The notes under the pieces are model-generated. The model did not search any database. It saw only the letters and a list, made by a program, of their open reading frames with translations, and was not told the DNA's origin. Below, piece after piece: positions 41,414-50,276 of a stretch of DNA of 64,000 nt; the stretch's first letter is position 1, and each line of letters starts with the position of its first letter. The DNA is from Hungatella sp. UBA4396. GTDB taxonomy: Bacteria > Bacillota > Clostridia > Lachnospirales > Lachnospiraceae. A program made the translations under genes and the position numbers. The DNA lies in the NCBI GenBank assembly GCA_002389905.1, contig DGRE01000049.1:23524-87523 (forward strand). The letters run 5' to 3'.

Positions 41414-42466
41414 TTACATTGACATAGAAAGGCCGGGGCTTTGCTCATCAGCCCCGGCCTGTTCCTGCTCATTTTCATCTATTTGCTCCAATTGCGTGGA
41501 GGGTGTCTGTGCTTCTTCAGCCAGAGCCTTTTCTTTTTTCTGCCTTAATCGTTCCTTTTGCTGCTGGGCCTGCGCAGGGTCCTTCCACGCAATACAGCCA
41601 TCCAAATGCTCCAGCAGGTGAAGCCTTGCAGTCTTAAATTCATCCCCGATGAGTCCAAGGCGCAGAAGCCAGGTGCGAAAGGTGTATTTTTCATTGGTGC
41701 TTTGGGTCTTTGTACGGCTGGCACACTTCTGATTCAGGGCCTGTGCGGAAATTGCCATACACAGCTGAATGTATGACTTGATCTTACCGGCATGGGTGGT
41801 GCTGTTGAATAAACGGAACTCAACCGTACCTTTCTGGAACACACTATGAAGGTTAAGGCAATGATAACGACTGTCGTGATAATGCTCATGGCGGCCATCC
41901 TCTCCGTCATACCAGATACGGCTGACCTGCTCCAGCGATTTGGGCCTGCGGCGGTTGAGCTCCTCCAGAAAACGGTTGTCCACCGGCTTGCACCAGCGGT
42001 GCTGTCTGGCTACGGTTACCTGCAGTGCCTTGTAGATCATATCCTCCTTGGCGGCCATGATATTGGTAATGTTCCGCAGGGTGTTGGCGTCAAAGGGAGA
42101 AGCATCCACATGCACATGAATTCCGCAGCTGGAGTTTGTGATTGCGCCGGCATCTCGCAGCTTGCGGATCAGTTCCTGCACGGTTTCGATGTCCTCCCAG
42201 CGGCAGATCGGGCTGACCATCTCGGTTTTGTATTCATCCGAAGCTGATATGGTTTGACGCCCGGACTTACGCTGTGGCGTGATGCTGGCATCGCTCATAA
42301 ACTTCCACTTCCGTCCCTGCGAATCCAAAGCAGAGTAGGTATTATAAAAGGTTCCGTCATAGTGGCTGTCGGTCCCGAAGTATTCCGCAGCAACCTTTGC
42401 CGCCTGTTCGCGGGTCACGCCGGTCATCTCTATCTCAATGCCGAAGCGCTGCTCTCTCATGTCCAT
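41414..42466 (-). CDS. Amidoligase-family enzyme with tagged tail
   Basis: 350 residues of the glutamine-synthetase-like amidoligase family (PF12224). FGIEIEMTG at the start is the metal-binding strand (E-x-E), SDASITP and EMVSPIC follow, and NSSCGIHVHVD (about 120) is the second signature. TVEFRLFNSTTH closes the active site. It should form an amide between an amino acid and a small molecule or protein with ATP. A Gln/Glu-rich linker ends EQSPGLSMSM, one of the shared tails. Encoded just upstream of the cyclotransferase. AGGGAGG before the start. Confidence 0.9.
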   Translation of the reverse strand: MDMREQRFGIEIEMTGVTREQAAKVAAEYFGTDSHYDGTFYNTYSALDSQGRKWKFMSDASITPQRKSGRQTISASDEYKTEMVSPICRWEDIETVQELIRKLRDAGAITNSSCGIHVHVDASPFDANTLRNITNIMAAKEDMIYKALQVTVARQHRWCKPVDNRFLEELNRRRPKSLEQVSRIWYDGEDGRHEHYHDSRYHCLNLHSVFQKGTVEFRLFNSTTHAGKIKSYIQLCMAISAQALNQKCASRTKTQSTNEKYTFRTWLLRLGLIGDEFKTARLHLLEHLDGCIAWKDPAQAQQQKERLRQKKEKALAEEAQTPSTQLEQIDENEQEQAGADEQSPGLSMSM

Positions 42467-42503
42467 AGACTATCCTCCCTTCGCCCTATGTTTCGGGTGG
42501 TCA

Positions 42504-44333
42504 TCAGCGACCTCCGGCTTTTCCGAATAGCTTTGCCTTATGTTCTGGTGCATGAACCATCAGGTTGTACCGCTCATTGCCGCATTTATAAAGACACACG
42601 CCCTGCTGGGGATAGCGGATCAGCTCATATTCTGATTTCTCCAGCTGGAGGGTATCCATATAGAACTTGGCATCAATAGATCCTGCATTGAACAGGAATT
42701 GGTGGGTTGGAATGGAGAATAGGGGCTTGGTCAGCTCACGGATATGCTCTACGTTGAAATCCTCCAGATTCTGTGATGCCAGAATAACGGCGCTTTCTTT
42801 TTTTCTGACTCGTTTCATGAAGTTACGGATGTATTCGATGGCGGTGAGATTCGTCAGGAACAGGTACAGCTCATCGATGCTGGCTGCAGTATTTCCGGTA
42901 GTCAAAAGCTCGTTGCTCATGTATGAAAGCACGTTAAACAACAAGGCGTTACGTAAATTCTTGCTTGCATTTAGCACACCCTTGACACCGAAGGTAATAA
43001 AATCATTGCTGGTGATATTGGTATGGCCGTTAAAAAACTTGGACTCCGCTCCTTTACACATGGAGTGAAGTCCAAGGCAGATTTCCCGAAGAGAATCCGC
43101 TGTATAGAGTTGGCGATGGCTTTCATCGAAGTCCTTATATTCCTTTTCAATGAGGTCGTACAGATCAGATAAAATCGGGTAATCTGAATGATTTAAGCGA
43201 TCAAAATTGCTGTGGTCCGTGATGCCCCATTTTTCATAGAGCTTTCCCAGCATGATTTCAATTGTGTCGATCTCCCGATCCGTAAAGTCCTTGTAGGTGC
43301 GGAAAAAATCCTTTAGAAAGCTGATATGCTGGCTGAGCTTGCTGGTCTGGCGGAATGCCTGGGGTGCGTCCATATCTTTGGGATCACCAGTTTCATCCCA
43401 GCTTTTTGGCTCCAACACATTGATGATAAACTCGCCGGACATGAGGTCGATAAAACAGCCCCCGAGGTTGATGGTCAGATCCTCATACTCCATTTCCGGA
43501 TCTAACCCGATAATATGCATGCCGGATTCTCGTAGGTTGCACAGGATTAACTTTAGCAGGTAACTCTTACCCTGACCGGAGTTGCCAAGGATTAGAATGT
43601 TGGCGTTGGTCTTGTCATCGGCGCGACGGTTGAAGTCTGCCAGAATATTACTGCCGAACTTATCCCTGCCGAGGTAGAAACCGTTGGGGTCGGTTTTTCC
43701 GGAGTAATTAAAGGGATACAGATTGGCGACAGAACTGGCAGGCAGCACCCGTTCAAACTGATCCCCAAACACATTCCAGCCGGAAGGCATGACGCAGATA
43801 AAACCTTGCTGCTGGCGCAGCATCAGCCGATCCACGTTAAGTTTGGAGCGTACCAACTCTGTCAGGACTTCCGTCTGCAGAAGCTTCAGCTGGTCATAAT
43901 CATGGGATGTCAGCTCAATGTATACAGCGGCATGGAGCAGAGGCTCCCGGCTCCGATGCATCTGTGCCACAATGGTGGCCACGTCCTGTAGATTTGACTC
44001 TGCGGTCACGGTCTGCTGGAGATCCTGTGTACTGGTTCTCTGCATCCGGTTTTTGTTGGCAGCGTTTGTGATGATTTTCTTTTCCTCCACTGGGGTTACA
44101 TGTCGGGTATAAAGGTGCAGGGTAACGCCATCTTTCTCCCCAAGGTGCCGGAGGATAGCCTGTTCATCGGTTGCAGTAGGATATTCCCGGAGCGCCCACA
44201 CACAGCGATAGGTATTGCCGCAGATGAAATGGTCGGCATTAAACTTGATTACCGAAGGGGCGATCATATCCAGAAATTCTTGTATACGCACCTCCTCCTG
44301 CGGCTGGGCTTTGGGTTTCACTTTTCTTGCCAT
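42504..44333 (-). CDS. VirB4-type conjugation ATPase
   Basis: 609 residues starting MARKVKPKAQPQEEVR after GAAAGGAAG. N-terminal VirB4 domain, then ILILGNSGQGKSYLLKLIL (Walker A, about 245-260), GLDPEMEYEDL, ASIDELYLFL as Walker B-like segment and ESAVILASQNLEDF. Motor for assembly and substrate movement in the type IV secretion channel. The PrgI/VirB3 gene that normally precedes VirB4 lies 2.8 kb upstream, separated by a 196-aa gene, Fic, a small gene and the CAT-like insertion. Ends AKLFGKAGGR, no tag. Confidence 0.94.
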   Translation of the reverse strand: MARKVKPKAQPQEEVRIQEFLDMIAPSVIKFNADHFICGNTYRCVWALREYPTATDEQAILRHLGEKDGVTLHLYTRHVTPVEEKKIITNAANKNRMQRTSTQDLQQTVTAESNLQDVATIVAQMHRSREPLLHAAVYIELTSHDYDQLKLLQTEVLTELVRSKLNVDRLMLRQQQGFICVMPSGWNVFGDQFERVLPASSVANLYPFNYSGKTDPNGFYLGRDKFGSNILADFNRRADDKTNANILILGNSGQGKSYLLKLILCNLRESGMHIIGLDPEMEYEDLTINLGGCFIDLMSGEFIINVLEPKSWDETGDPKDMDAPQAFRQTSKLSQHISFLKDFFRTYKDFTDREIDTIEIMLGKLYEKWGITDHSNFDRLNHSDYPILSDLYDLIEKEYKDFDESHRQLYTADSLREICLGLHSMCKGAESKFFNGHTNITSNDFITFGVKGVLNASKNLRNALLFNVLSYMSNELLTTGNTAASIDELYLFLTNLTAIEYIRNFMKRVRKKESAVILASQNLEDFNVEHIRELTKPLFSIPTHQFLFNAGSIDAKFYMDTLQLEKSEYELIRYPQQGVCLYKCGNERYNLMVHAPEHKAKLFGKAGGR

Positions 44334-44365
44334 GGGCTTCTTCCTTTCTGAATTTGATTTTGGGT

Positions 44366-44396
44366 ATTGAAAAAGCCGCCACTGATTGTGACGGCT
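44366..44396 (-). terminator. Terminator before virB4
   Basis: Minus strand AAGCCGTCAC, AATCA, GTGGCGGCTTTTTC: a 10-bp stem with U-tract, upstream of the VirB4 ribosome binding site. It would stop read-through from upstream genes, so VirB4 may need its own promoter. Confidence 0.7.
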
Positions 44397-44536
44397 TGAT
44401 AAAAATGGTTTATTTCTAATTGAAAACAAGGTATAATTGGCAATAACATCTTAATTTTTTTTACATGTTTACATATAATCAAGTGCTGTGTTCCCATTAT
44501 TTATACAGCAGGTATCAAGGAAGGGAGACAAATGTT

Positions 44537-45166
44537 ATGGGAAATACGTATGAAATAATTGATGAAACAAAATGGAAAAGGGCTTTGCACTGTCAAATAT
44601 TTAGAAACAGTATCGAGCCCTCCTATTGTGTTACCCTTGAATTGGATATTACAAATTTCTTGGAAAAAGTCCGGAAGGAGAAATTTTCCTTTACTTTGTC
44701 GCTTGTCTTTGCGGTTTCAAAATGTGCAAATAACATAGAAGAATTTCGATATCGTTTCCTTGACGGCCAAATTGTGCTTTACGATAGGATTAATACAGCA
44801 TTTACCTATTTGGATAAGAATACTGATCTTTTTAAAGTTGTTAATGTTGACATGCAGGACACCTTGGAAAGTTATATTTCTGTAGCAGCTCAAAAAGCTG
44901 CAAATCAAAAAGACTATTTTACGGGACCATTGGGTAATGATGTATTTCAATTTTCGCCTATGCCATGGGTATCATATACTCATATTTCACACACAAATTC
45001 TGGTAAAAAAGATAACGCTACTCCATTATTTGATTGGGGAAAATACTTTGACAGAAACGGTAAGAAGATACTGCCTTTTTCTGTTCAGGTACACCATTCT
45101 TTTGTAGATGGAATACATGTTGGAAAACTCGTAGATTCGTTACAAGACTATTTGAACAACATATAG
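44537..45166 (+). CDS. Chloramphenicol acetyltransferase-like enzyme
   Basis: 209 residues starting MGNTYEIIDETKWKRALHC after AAGGAAGGGAG. CAT fold: FRYRFLDGQIVLYDR, SPMPWVSYTHISHT and the catalytic VQVHHSFVDGIHVGKLVDSL (HHxxxDG with the acetyl-transfer His). Family length is about 215. It is clearly more AT-rich than its neighbours and on the opposite strand, so it is a later insertion between virB4 and upstream genes. Related xenobiotic-type CATs may or may not inactivate chloramphenicol; resistance cannot be claimed from sequence alone. Confidence 0.85.
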   Translation: MGNTYEIIDETKWKRALHCQIFRNSIEPSYCVTLELDITNFLEKVRKEKFSFTLSLVFAVSKCANNIEEFRYRFLDGQIVLYDRINTAFTYLDKNTDLFKVVNVDMQDTLESYISVAAQKAANQKDYFTGPLGNDVFQFSPMPWVSYTHISHTNSGKKDNATPLFDWGKYFDRNGKKILPFSVQVHHSFVDGIHVGKLVDSLQDYLNNI

Positions 45167-45254
45167 ACTTCGAACATCAAATTATGAGCAAAAAGGAAAG
45201 CTATGTACAATCATGGCTTCCCTTTTTATATCCTCTCTGGTGGCAAGCTTAAGG

Positions 45255-45539
45255 TCACAGAACACCAAGGTCTTTCAAAAGCCGCACACAGTCCAATGCC
45301 CCTTGCAGGTATAGGTGCTTTTCCTGAAATCCCCAAACCTCTAAATTGAGTTCAAGGTATTCCTGAAAAATCTGTCTATCCGGTTCATTAAACTTTTCCA
45401 GATATCGCTCTATCGAAGCCCTTAGCTCAGCTTGCCGCAGAATAAGCTGATCGAGGTTCTCATCTTCCTCTCGCTGCCGACTGAGTGCCCGCTGGGTTAA
45501 TTCTCCTACAATCATATCCATGATTTCCTCATATTCCAT
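45255..45539 (-). CDS. Small helical protein (94 aa), DUF6809-like
   Basis: Starts MEYEEIMDMIVGELTQRAL after GAGGTG. All-helical: LDQLILRQAELRASIERYLE, then FNEPDRQIFQEYLELNLEVWGFQEKHLYLQGALDCVRLL, ending LKDLGVL. The F..EY......G......YLQG pattern resembles small Firmicutes helical proteins (DUF6809 type), uncertain. Lies between Fic and the CAT insertion with its own upstream terminator. Confidence 0.6.
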   Translation of the reverse strand: MEYEEIMDMIVGELTQRALSRQREEDENLDQLILRQAELRASIERYLEKFNEPDRQIFQEYLELNLEVWGFQEKHLYLQGALDCVRLLKDLGVL

Positions 45540-45610
45540 TTTCATCACCTCACGTGTATTACACAAGACAATAAACGAATACCCTGCACAAGTCTATAGG
45601 GAAAACCCAA

Positions 45611-45656
45611 CAAAAAAGCCGCAACCTCTTTTTACGAAAAGGTTACGGCTTTTAAA
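45611..45656 (-). terminator. Terminator after the Fic gene
   Basis: Minus strand AAAAGCCGTAACCT, loop, AGGTTGCGGCTTTTTTG: stem of about 12 bp with U-tract, directly after the Fic stop. Confidence 0.85.
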
Positions 45657-45665
45657 CAGGTTCAC

Positions 45666-46433
45666 TTAAAACTGTTGCTGTTGCATTTGTTCCGGTGCCT
45701 GCGACATGCCAAGATACCGGTCAAGCTGCTGCTCCTCCAACCCAGCAATCATGTCGGCAAAAGGAGCCAGCTCCTTCTTTACGGCGTATGCTTCCAGTGC
45801 ATCGAAATATTCCAGACGCTGCTCCTTTGCTATGGAGACAGGCAAGAAACCATGAGCCATCAGCTGATAATTCATGATCAGACGAGAAGTCCGTCCATTT
45901 CCATCGGGGAACGGATGGATTCGCACGAACTCCGCATGAGTCCAGGCAGCAAGCTCAATCACATTGTCTGTATCTCTTTCCTGCATATCCAGATAAAAAT
46001 TTTTTACCTGCTGATACATTTCAACCGGAGATGGGGGTGTATGAGCGGCACCTGAGATATAAACGTCCACATTCCGGTATACACCACCTGTCATGATATT
46101 TTCCATGAGTATGGCATGGATATCCTTGATGATTTTCTCATCCAGTGGCAATCCCTTCGCAATACAGTCTTTCACGTACCGATAAGCCTTGTCGTGGTTC
46201 ACTACTTCGTAAATTTCACGAAGCCGCTTACCGCCGACAGACAGACCTTCTTCCAGCACTGCCTTTGTTTCCAGAAGGGTCAGTGTATTTCCCTCAATTG
46301 CGGTGGAATGGTGCGTATATTCCAGATCAAACGCTCTCGCGTAACTTTTTACCGTAATCTCCGGAAGTGAATCTCTGCTCTGATCAAAAAGTGTTTTTTT
46401 CTGCAATAACTCCTGATAGTTCAATCTGTTCAC
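45666..46433 (-). CDS. Fic-domain AMPylase with N-terminal inhibitory motif
   Basis: 255 residues. The Fic core is H173PFPDGNGRTSR184, matching HPFx(D/E)GNGRxxR, so it is expected to be active. STAIEG (residues 43-48) is the inhibitory (S/T)xxxE(G/N) motif placed N-terminal, a class II self-inhibited Fic. GVYRNVDVYISGAAHTPP gives the flap. It transfers AMP (or another nucleotide) to hydroxyl groups of target proteins. It ends APEQMQQQQF, a weak form of the shared tail. It stands alone between terminators within the conjugation genes. Confidence 0.92.
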   Translation of the reverse strand: MNRLNYQELLQKKTLFDQSRDSLPEITVKSYARAFDLEYTHHSTAIEGNTLTLLETKAVLEEGLSVGGKRLREIYEVVNHDKAYRYVKDCIAKGLPLDEKIIKDIHAILMENIMTGGVYRNVDVYISGAAHTPPSPVEMYQQVKNFYLDMQERDTDNVIELAAWTHAEFVRIHPFPDGNGRTSRLIMNYQLMAHGFLPVSIAKEQRLEYFDALEAYAVKKELAPFADMIAGLEEQQLDRYLGMSQAPEQMQQQQF

Positions 46434-46538
46434 TCCCTTTCATAATTATTTATGCTGATTTTCAGTTATAGAATAGTTTACCATGCTTTCAGCGGATATT
46501 CAACTGCATGCGAGCAAAAAAGGAAACTCTTCTGGTCC

Positions 46539-47129
46539 CTATTCCCCGAAGATAATCCAACGTTCGCCATCAAAATTCTCGAACTTCTCCGTTGTGACAT
46601 TCTGCTCAAAATAGACAGCCAGAAGTCGCTTGATGTCCTCCTTGCCGGAACGCTTGGCAATGAAGCCCTGCTCCCGCAGCGTTTTCTCGATGCGGCTTAA
46701 GTAAGGGAACACCTCACTGTCCTTTTCATTTTTGAGCCGGATGATGACGAGGAATTCCCTGGCTGTAGCCATCTGCACCTGAATACGGTCAAGGTGTACG
46801 AGATCCTGATCCAACAGCTTGCGAACAGCCGGATTGTCTTCTTGTTCCATACGGCTTCTCAAAAACCGCTTATTATCTTCGTAGCTTTCTCGGCTGTTCA
46901 AGCACAGAAATTCAAGCTCCGCCATGCCCTTGAGAACCGTCATCAGTGCATAAATCCGCGCTGAGATACTTTCCTCAGATAACACGGAGATATTGGTGGG
47001 TTTGATCATAAAATACACAAGCCGGTCGCCGCGATAGGTATCCAGGCTGTAATCTGTCACTTCTCTGGTTCCAATGAGCTGGCGGGTAACCTTACGCTGT
47101 TTTTCTGTTTTCTTTTCTGTTTTGCTCAT
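46539..47129 (-). CDS. Conserved conjugation protein between PrgI and VirB4 (196 aa)
   Basis: Start MSKTEKKTEK at 47129 overlaps the PrgI stop by 4 nt (ATGA). TREVTDYSLDTYRGDRLVYFMIKPTNISVLSEESISARI looks like the N-terminal segment of TraC/VirB4-type ATPases that contacts VirB3, here as a separate short protein lacking the ATPase domain. The rest is helical, charged and ends ERWIIFGE. Probably a channel base component. No family recognised with certainty. Confidence 0.7.
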   Translation of the reverse strand: MSKTEKKTEKQRKVTRQLIGTREVTDYSLDTYRGDRLVYFMIKPTNISVLSEESISARIYALMTVLKGMAELEFLCLNSRESYEDNKRFLRSRMEQEDNPAVRKLLDQDLVHLDRIQVQMATAREFLVIIRLKNEKDSEVFPYLSRIEKTLREQGFIAKRSGKEDIKRLLAVYFEQNVTTEKFENFDGERWIIFGE

Positions 47130-47392
47130 CTTGGCAGATACCCCCATTCGTAGACCTGCTGCTTTGTAAAAAAGAATGCGCAGGCATATTGGATAAAGTC
47201 AAGGATACTGGTATCGTCAAACCGTATGGTCAAAAATGCGTAGAGGGCTGTGATGACAATGGGCGGCAGAAATCCCAGCTGCGCCAGCGCAAACACAGAG
47301 ATTAAAAGACCCACGCCAATGATGCCGATATCCCGGAGCTGCCAAAGCCACAGCGTGGCTTTCGATTTTAGGTTGTCGGGGTAGATGTACAT
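47126..47392 (-). CDS. PrgI/VirB3-like membrane protein
   Basis: 88 residues: MYIYPDNLKSKATLWLWQLRDIGIIG, two hydrophobic helices (about 22-60) and FFTKQQVYEWGYLPR. This is the short PrgI/VirB3 pattern of Gram-positive type IV systems, the inner-membrane partner of VirB4. Its start overlaps the methyltransferase 3' end by 25 nt with GGAGG inside that gene. Confidence 0.85.
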   Translation of the reverse strand: MYIYPDNLKSKATLWLWQLRDIGIIGVGLLISVFALAQLGFLPPIVITALYAFLTIRFDDTSILDFIQYACAFFFTKQQVYEWGYLPR

Positions 47393-49719
47393 TCTGATTC
47401 CTCCTGTTCCAATTTAAATTTGCGTAAAAAATAAGCGATTCCCCGGAGCACATGCACCACACAGGGAATCGCCACACTATTGCCAAGGGCTTTATATCTT
47501 GCGCTGTCCGAAGCGCCGGGGATATCCGTCCAGTAATCGGGATACCCCTGGAGTCTTTCACATTCCAGAGGCGTCAGCCTGCGGATCAGCTTACCGATGC
47601 GGATGGGATGCACATTGTTGAGGGAATAGCCACCATTCGTTTTGGATTGCAGTGTTCCACTTAAGTCGCCGTTTTCCACTCCATTGCGGCAATCCAGTCC
47701 GGCCACATCCGCGTCGCATATAAGGTCTGTTGCATCCTTATACTGTCTGGCACTTTGCGTGCTGACTACCTCATTTGGCGCATACTCATCGCTCCGCTGC
47801 TGTGAAAAAACGCAATGACGGTCGGTGGATGTCACGGTGTAGCTGATGTCCGGCTGAACGCCAAGTCCATTGCCCCCATTGTGATCCTGTCGATCAATGA
47901 TATTTCCGGCAATACAGTAAGTCGAATCATGTGCCAAAGCTTCACCGGACTCCCCGGCAAGAACAGCTGGCTGGGAAATCAGGGGAACATTGTTGCCGCC
48001 GGTTCCATAGCGGGCAGACATTGTCGGAGCTACCGGGTGAGGTCCGGTATAGCGCGAGTCAATGCCATGGTTCTCAAACAGCTCCGGCTGGGAGTCCAGG
48101 ATCAATGGCTGGTGTCCATGCTCCTGTGCTCGAAGCGTACCGGTCTGGTTTTCGGAGCAGTACATCTGCCCGCCGCCCTGGTCATTCAGACAAAGGATGG
48201 AGGGTACCATATTCGTTCCGCTCTCCGCTGCCTTCAGTGTCGGGGAAATTTCCTCACTGTAACCAATCCCTCCCGCAGCAGGACCGGCTCCTGCACAGAA
48301 GCCAGCTGTCAGCACACAAGGATAGCCCTGTCCGGCCTGCCCGCCACCCGATGTGAGGGATGTGTGCTGCTCCGTCGTCAGGAAGCAGTCGCCGTTTCCC
48401 TTGGTAACTACACCTGCCGAAAACACCAACCCGCCCGGATTCCTTCCACCGCCGCCATCCGCACCAGCCAGCGTTGGCGCGATGCTGTCCTCTGTAAAGA
48501 TTCGTTCCTGCTGGGTATCCCATGGGGTCAGGCAGTTTGGCTGCTGAACGCCGAATTCCTCTGAAAGCTGCGCCACAAAGGTCTGCTGTTTCATACCGGG
48601 TTGAGCCTGTATTGCCCCGGATACATCATTTAAATTCCGTACCTCATCCCGCTGGTTACAGGCAAAGGCAATGGTTCCGCTTTCTGGTGTAGAATGAAAT
48701 ACGGCATGGGAGTGCGATGCCTGGAGGGTAAAGGCTGGATCATCATCGGCTCCTATCCCAAGACCTGTTCCTTCTCCCAAACGCTCATGCCTAGTGGCTA
48801 TCTGTGTATTGATTGGAATCGTTACAGGTTCACTTTTTTCTTCTGTTATATACCCATGTCCTCCACCTTCGCCGCCATACAGAGACGGCCACACACCATC
48901 GCCTTCATAAATGCGGCGGCTTTGCACATCCCATGGCGTCAGGCATTCTCCGGATCTTCCTCCAACGGCTCCGGAGCTTCCGCCTGGATCTCCAGCGCTC
49001 GCCTCAAAACAGGCGGCAGTTCCTTGCCGCGTTTCCTCGCTCTGCGCAGAATCCCCAAACAGGCGGTCTTGCTCAAATAATATTTGTGATGCGGTGTGGC
49101 CTCCAAAATCTGCGACAAGGTATATACGTTTTCTTCTCTGGGGGGTGCGGGGCCAGTATTGAGCATCGTATACTCGCCAAGCAACGGAGAATTGATCTCC
49201 CAGTATGGCCCCAGCAGATTTCCATACCCCTCCCGGAGGTCGAGGTATAGATACGGTACTGTCCGCAATTCTGCAGGTTTCCTCAAGTACCGCCCGGAAA
49301 TCCTCTGACTCAGAGGAGCTGAAGGCTCCGGGGACATTTTCCCAGCACATATACCGAGGTCGAACAGCGTCAGCTGGCCTTCCGTTTGCTTTGTCATAGG
49401 CTCTCATCTCCTTGATTACGCGAACCTGCTCCATGAACAGGCCGGAGCGCTCTCCCTGCAAGCCCGCACGCTTCCCCGCAACGCTCAGATCCTGGCAGGG
49501 TGAGCCCCCGCAGATCACATCCACGGGCGTAAGCTGCGCACCGTCAAGCTTTGTAATGTCGCCTACATGACACATTCCAGGAAAGCGCAGCCGGGTCACC
49601 TCGATAGGGAACGGTTCGATTTCGCTGGCCCAGACAGGAGTAAAGCCCTGTCGGACGCCTGCCAGCGGAAAGCCGCCGATCCCGTCAAACAGGCTGCCGA
49701 GGGTCAGCGGTTCGGTCAA
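47368..49719 (-). CDS. DNA (cytosine-5) methyltransferase with long repetitive insert
   Basis: 783 residues, TTG start overlapping the upstream stop by 4 nt. Motif I LGSLFDGIGGFPLA, motif IV GGSPCQDLSVAG with catalytic C75, motif VI MCWENVPGAF and motif VIII-like QRRKRIYLVADF form the catalytic half (1-210). Motifs IX-X (LTPLECERLQGYPDYWT, YKALGNSVAIPCV) are at 715-765. Between lie about 480 residues, Gly/Ser-rich and built of degenerate repeats such as LTPWDVQSRRIYEGD and LTPWDTQQERIFTED, and ISPTLKAAESG with APTMSARYGTGG. Such ICE/phage enzymes protect DNA in the new host. No restriction enzyme is adjacent. Confidence 0.92.
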   Translation of the reverse strand: MTEPLTLGSLFDGIGGFPLAGVRQGFTPVWASEIEPFPIEVTRLRFPGMCHVGDITKLDGAQLTPVDVICGGSPCQDLSVAGKRAGLQGERSGLFMEQVRVIKEMRAYDKANGRPADAVRPRYMCWENVPGAFSSSESEDFRAVLEETCRIADSTVSIPRPPGGVWKSAGAILGDQFSVAWRVYDAQYWPRTPQRRKRIYLVADFGGHTASQILFEQDRLFGDSAQSEETRQGTAACFEASAGDPGGSSGAVGGRSGECLTPWDVQSRRIYEGDGVWPSLYGGEGGGHGYITEEKSEPVTIPINTQIATRHERLGEGTGLGIGADDDPAFTLQASHSHAVFHSTPESGTIAFACNQRDEVRNLNDVSGAIQAQPGMKQQTFVAQLSEEFGVQQPNCLTPWDTQQERIFTEDSIAPTLAGADGGGGRNPGGLVFSAGVVTKGNGDCFLTTEQHTSLTSGGGQAGQGYPCVLTAGFCAGAGPAAGGIGYSEEISPTLKAAESGTNMVPSILCLNDQGGGQMYCSENQTGTLRAQEHGHQPLILDSQPELFENHGIDSRYTGPHPVAPTMSARYGTGGNNVPLISQPAVLAGESGEALAHDSTYCIAGNIIDRQDHNGGNGLGVQPDISYTVTSTDRHCVFSQQRSDEYAPNEVVSTQSARQYKDATDLICDADVAGLDCRNGVENGDLSGTLQSKTNGGYSLNNVHPIRIGKLIRRLTPLECERLQGYPDYWTDIPGASDSARYKALGNSVAIPCVVHVLRGIAYFLRKFKLEQEESECTSTPTT

Positions 49720-50276
49720 TACTGCAGCTTCATGCCAGAGGAAGGCGCTTCCTCCAGCGTGATGTCCATTCCTTTTGCAAAATAGGATACATTAGAAGTG
49801 CGGGTATTTTCTATCAGCCGTCTGGCTTCAGAGGCGGCTTCCTCATAGGTATCAAATGTCAACGGCTCTCCGTCCTGCTTTACCCAGGCTTCCGATGCCC
49901 CGCGCACTGAGGCGGCACTCCTGCGCGCCCATATTCCGTATTTCTCCATGGTATGTCCTCCTTGTATTTGTTCTGCGGATACTCGTTTGACCGGAATACC
50001 CAGCCGCTCAGCCTCCACAATCTCACAGCGCATTCCAGTGCTGATCTGGGAACCGCACACCCATAATTCCTCGCAGGCCGCCAATACCCGAAGTCCCATT
50101 TGAATGCCGGCTTCCCGTTCTGCCGGTACAGCATCATTTAGCAGTTGGGGGTATAACAGATGCACAGCCACCGGCGCACAGCACTGCGATATAGCATAGC
50201 GGCAGGCATCCTGCGCAAACCTCACGTTCCGTTCAATTTCCCCGGCATAGGGGGAACAGATATAGACCAGCTTCAT
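49716..50276 (-). CDS. Nucleoside deoxyribosyltransferase-like protein with tagged tail
   Basis: 186 residues. The first about 105 match the DUF4406/DUF7768 branch of the nucleoside 2-deoxyribosyltransferase fold: KLVYICSPYAGEIERNV, then FAQDACRYAI, PVAVHLLYPQ, ELWVCGSQISTGMRCEI. A second small domain (about 110-170) with EKYGIWARRSA and FDTYEEAASEARRLIE is found alone in other ICE proteins. It ends APSSGMKLQY, a shared tail. Overlaps the methyltransferase by 4 nt and VirB6 by 4 nt. It could act on nucleotides, but no substrate is evident. Confidence 0.75.
   Translation of the reverse strand: MKLVYICSPYAGEIERNVRFAQDACRYAISQCCAPVAVHLLYPQLLNDAVPAEREAGIQMGLRVLAACEELWVCGSQISTGMRCEIVEAERLGIPVKRVSAEQIQGGHTMEKYGIWARRSAASVRGASEAWVKQDGEPLTFDTYEEAASEARRLIENTRTSNVSYFAKGMDITLEEAPSSGMKLQY

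Noticed and set aside
44537..45166. Clear chloramphenicol resistance gene
   Set aside because: The fold and catalytic His are CAT-like, but overall similarity to known resistance CATs cannot be judged by eye; function left open.
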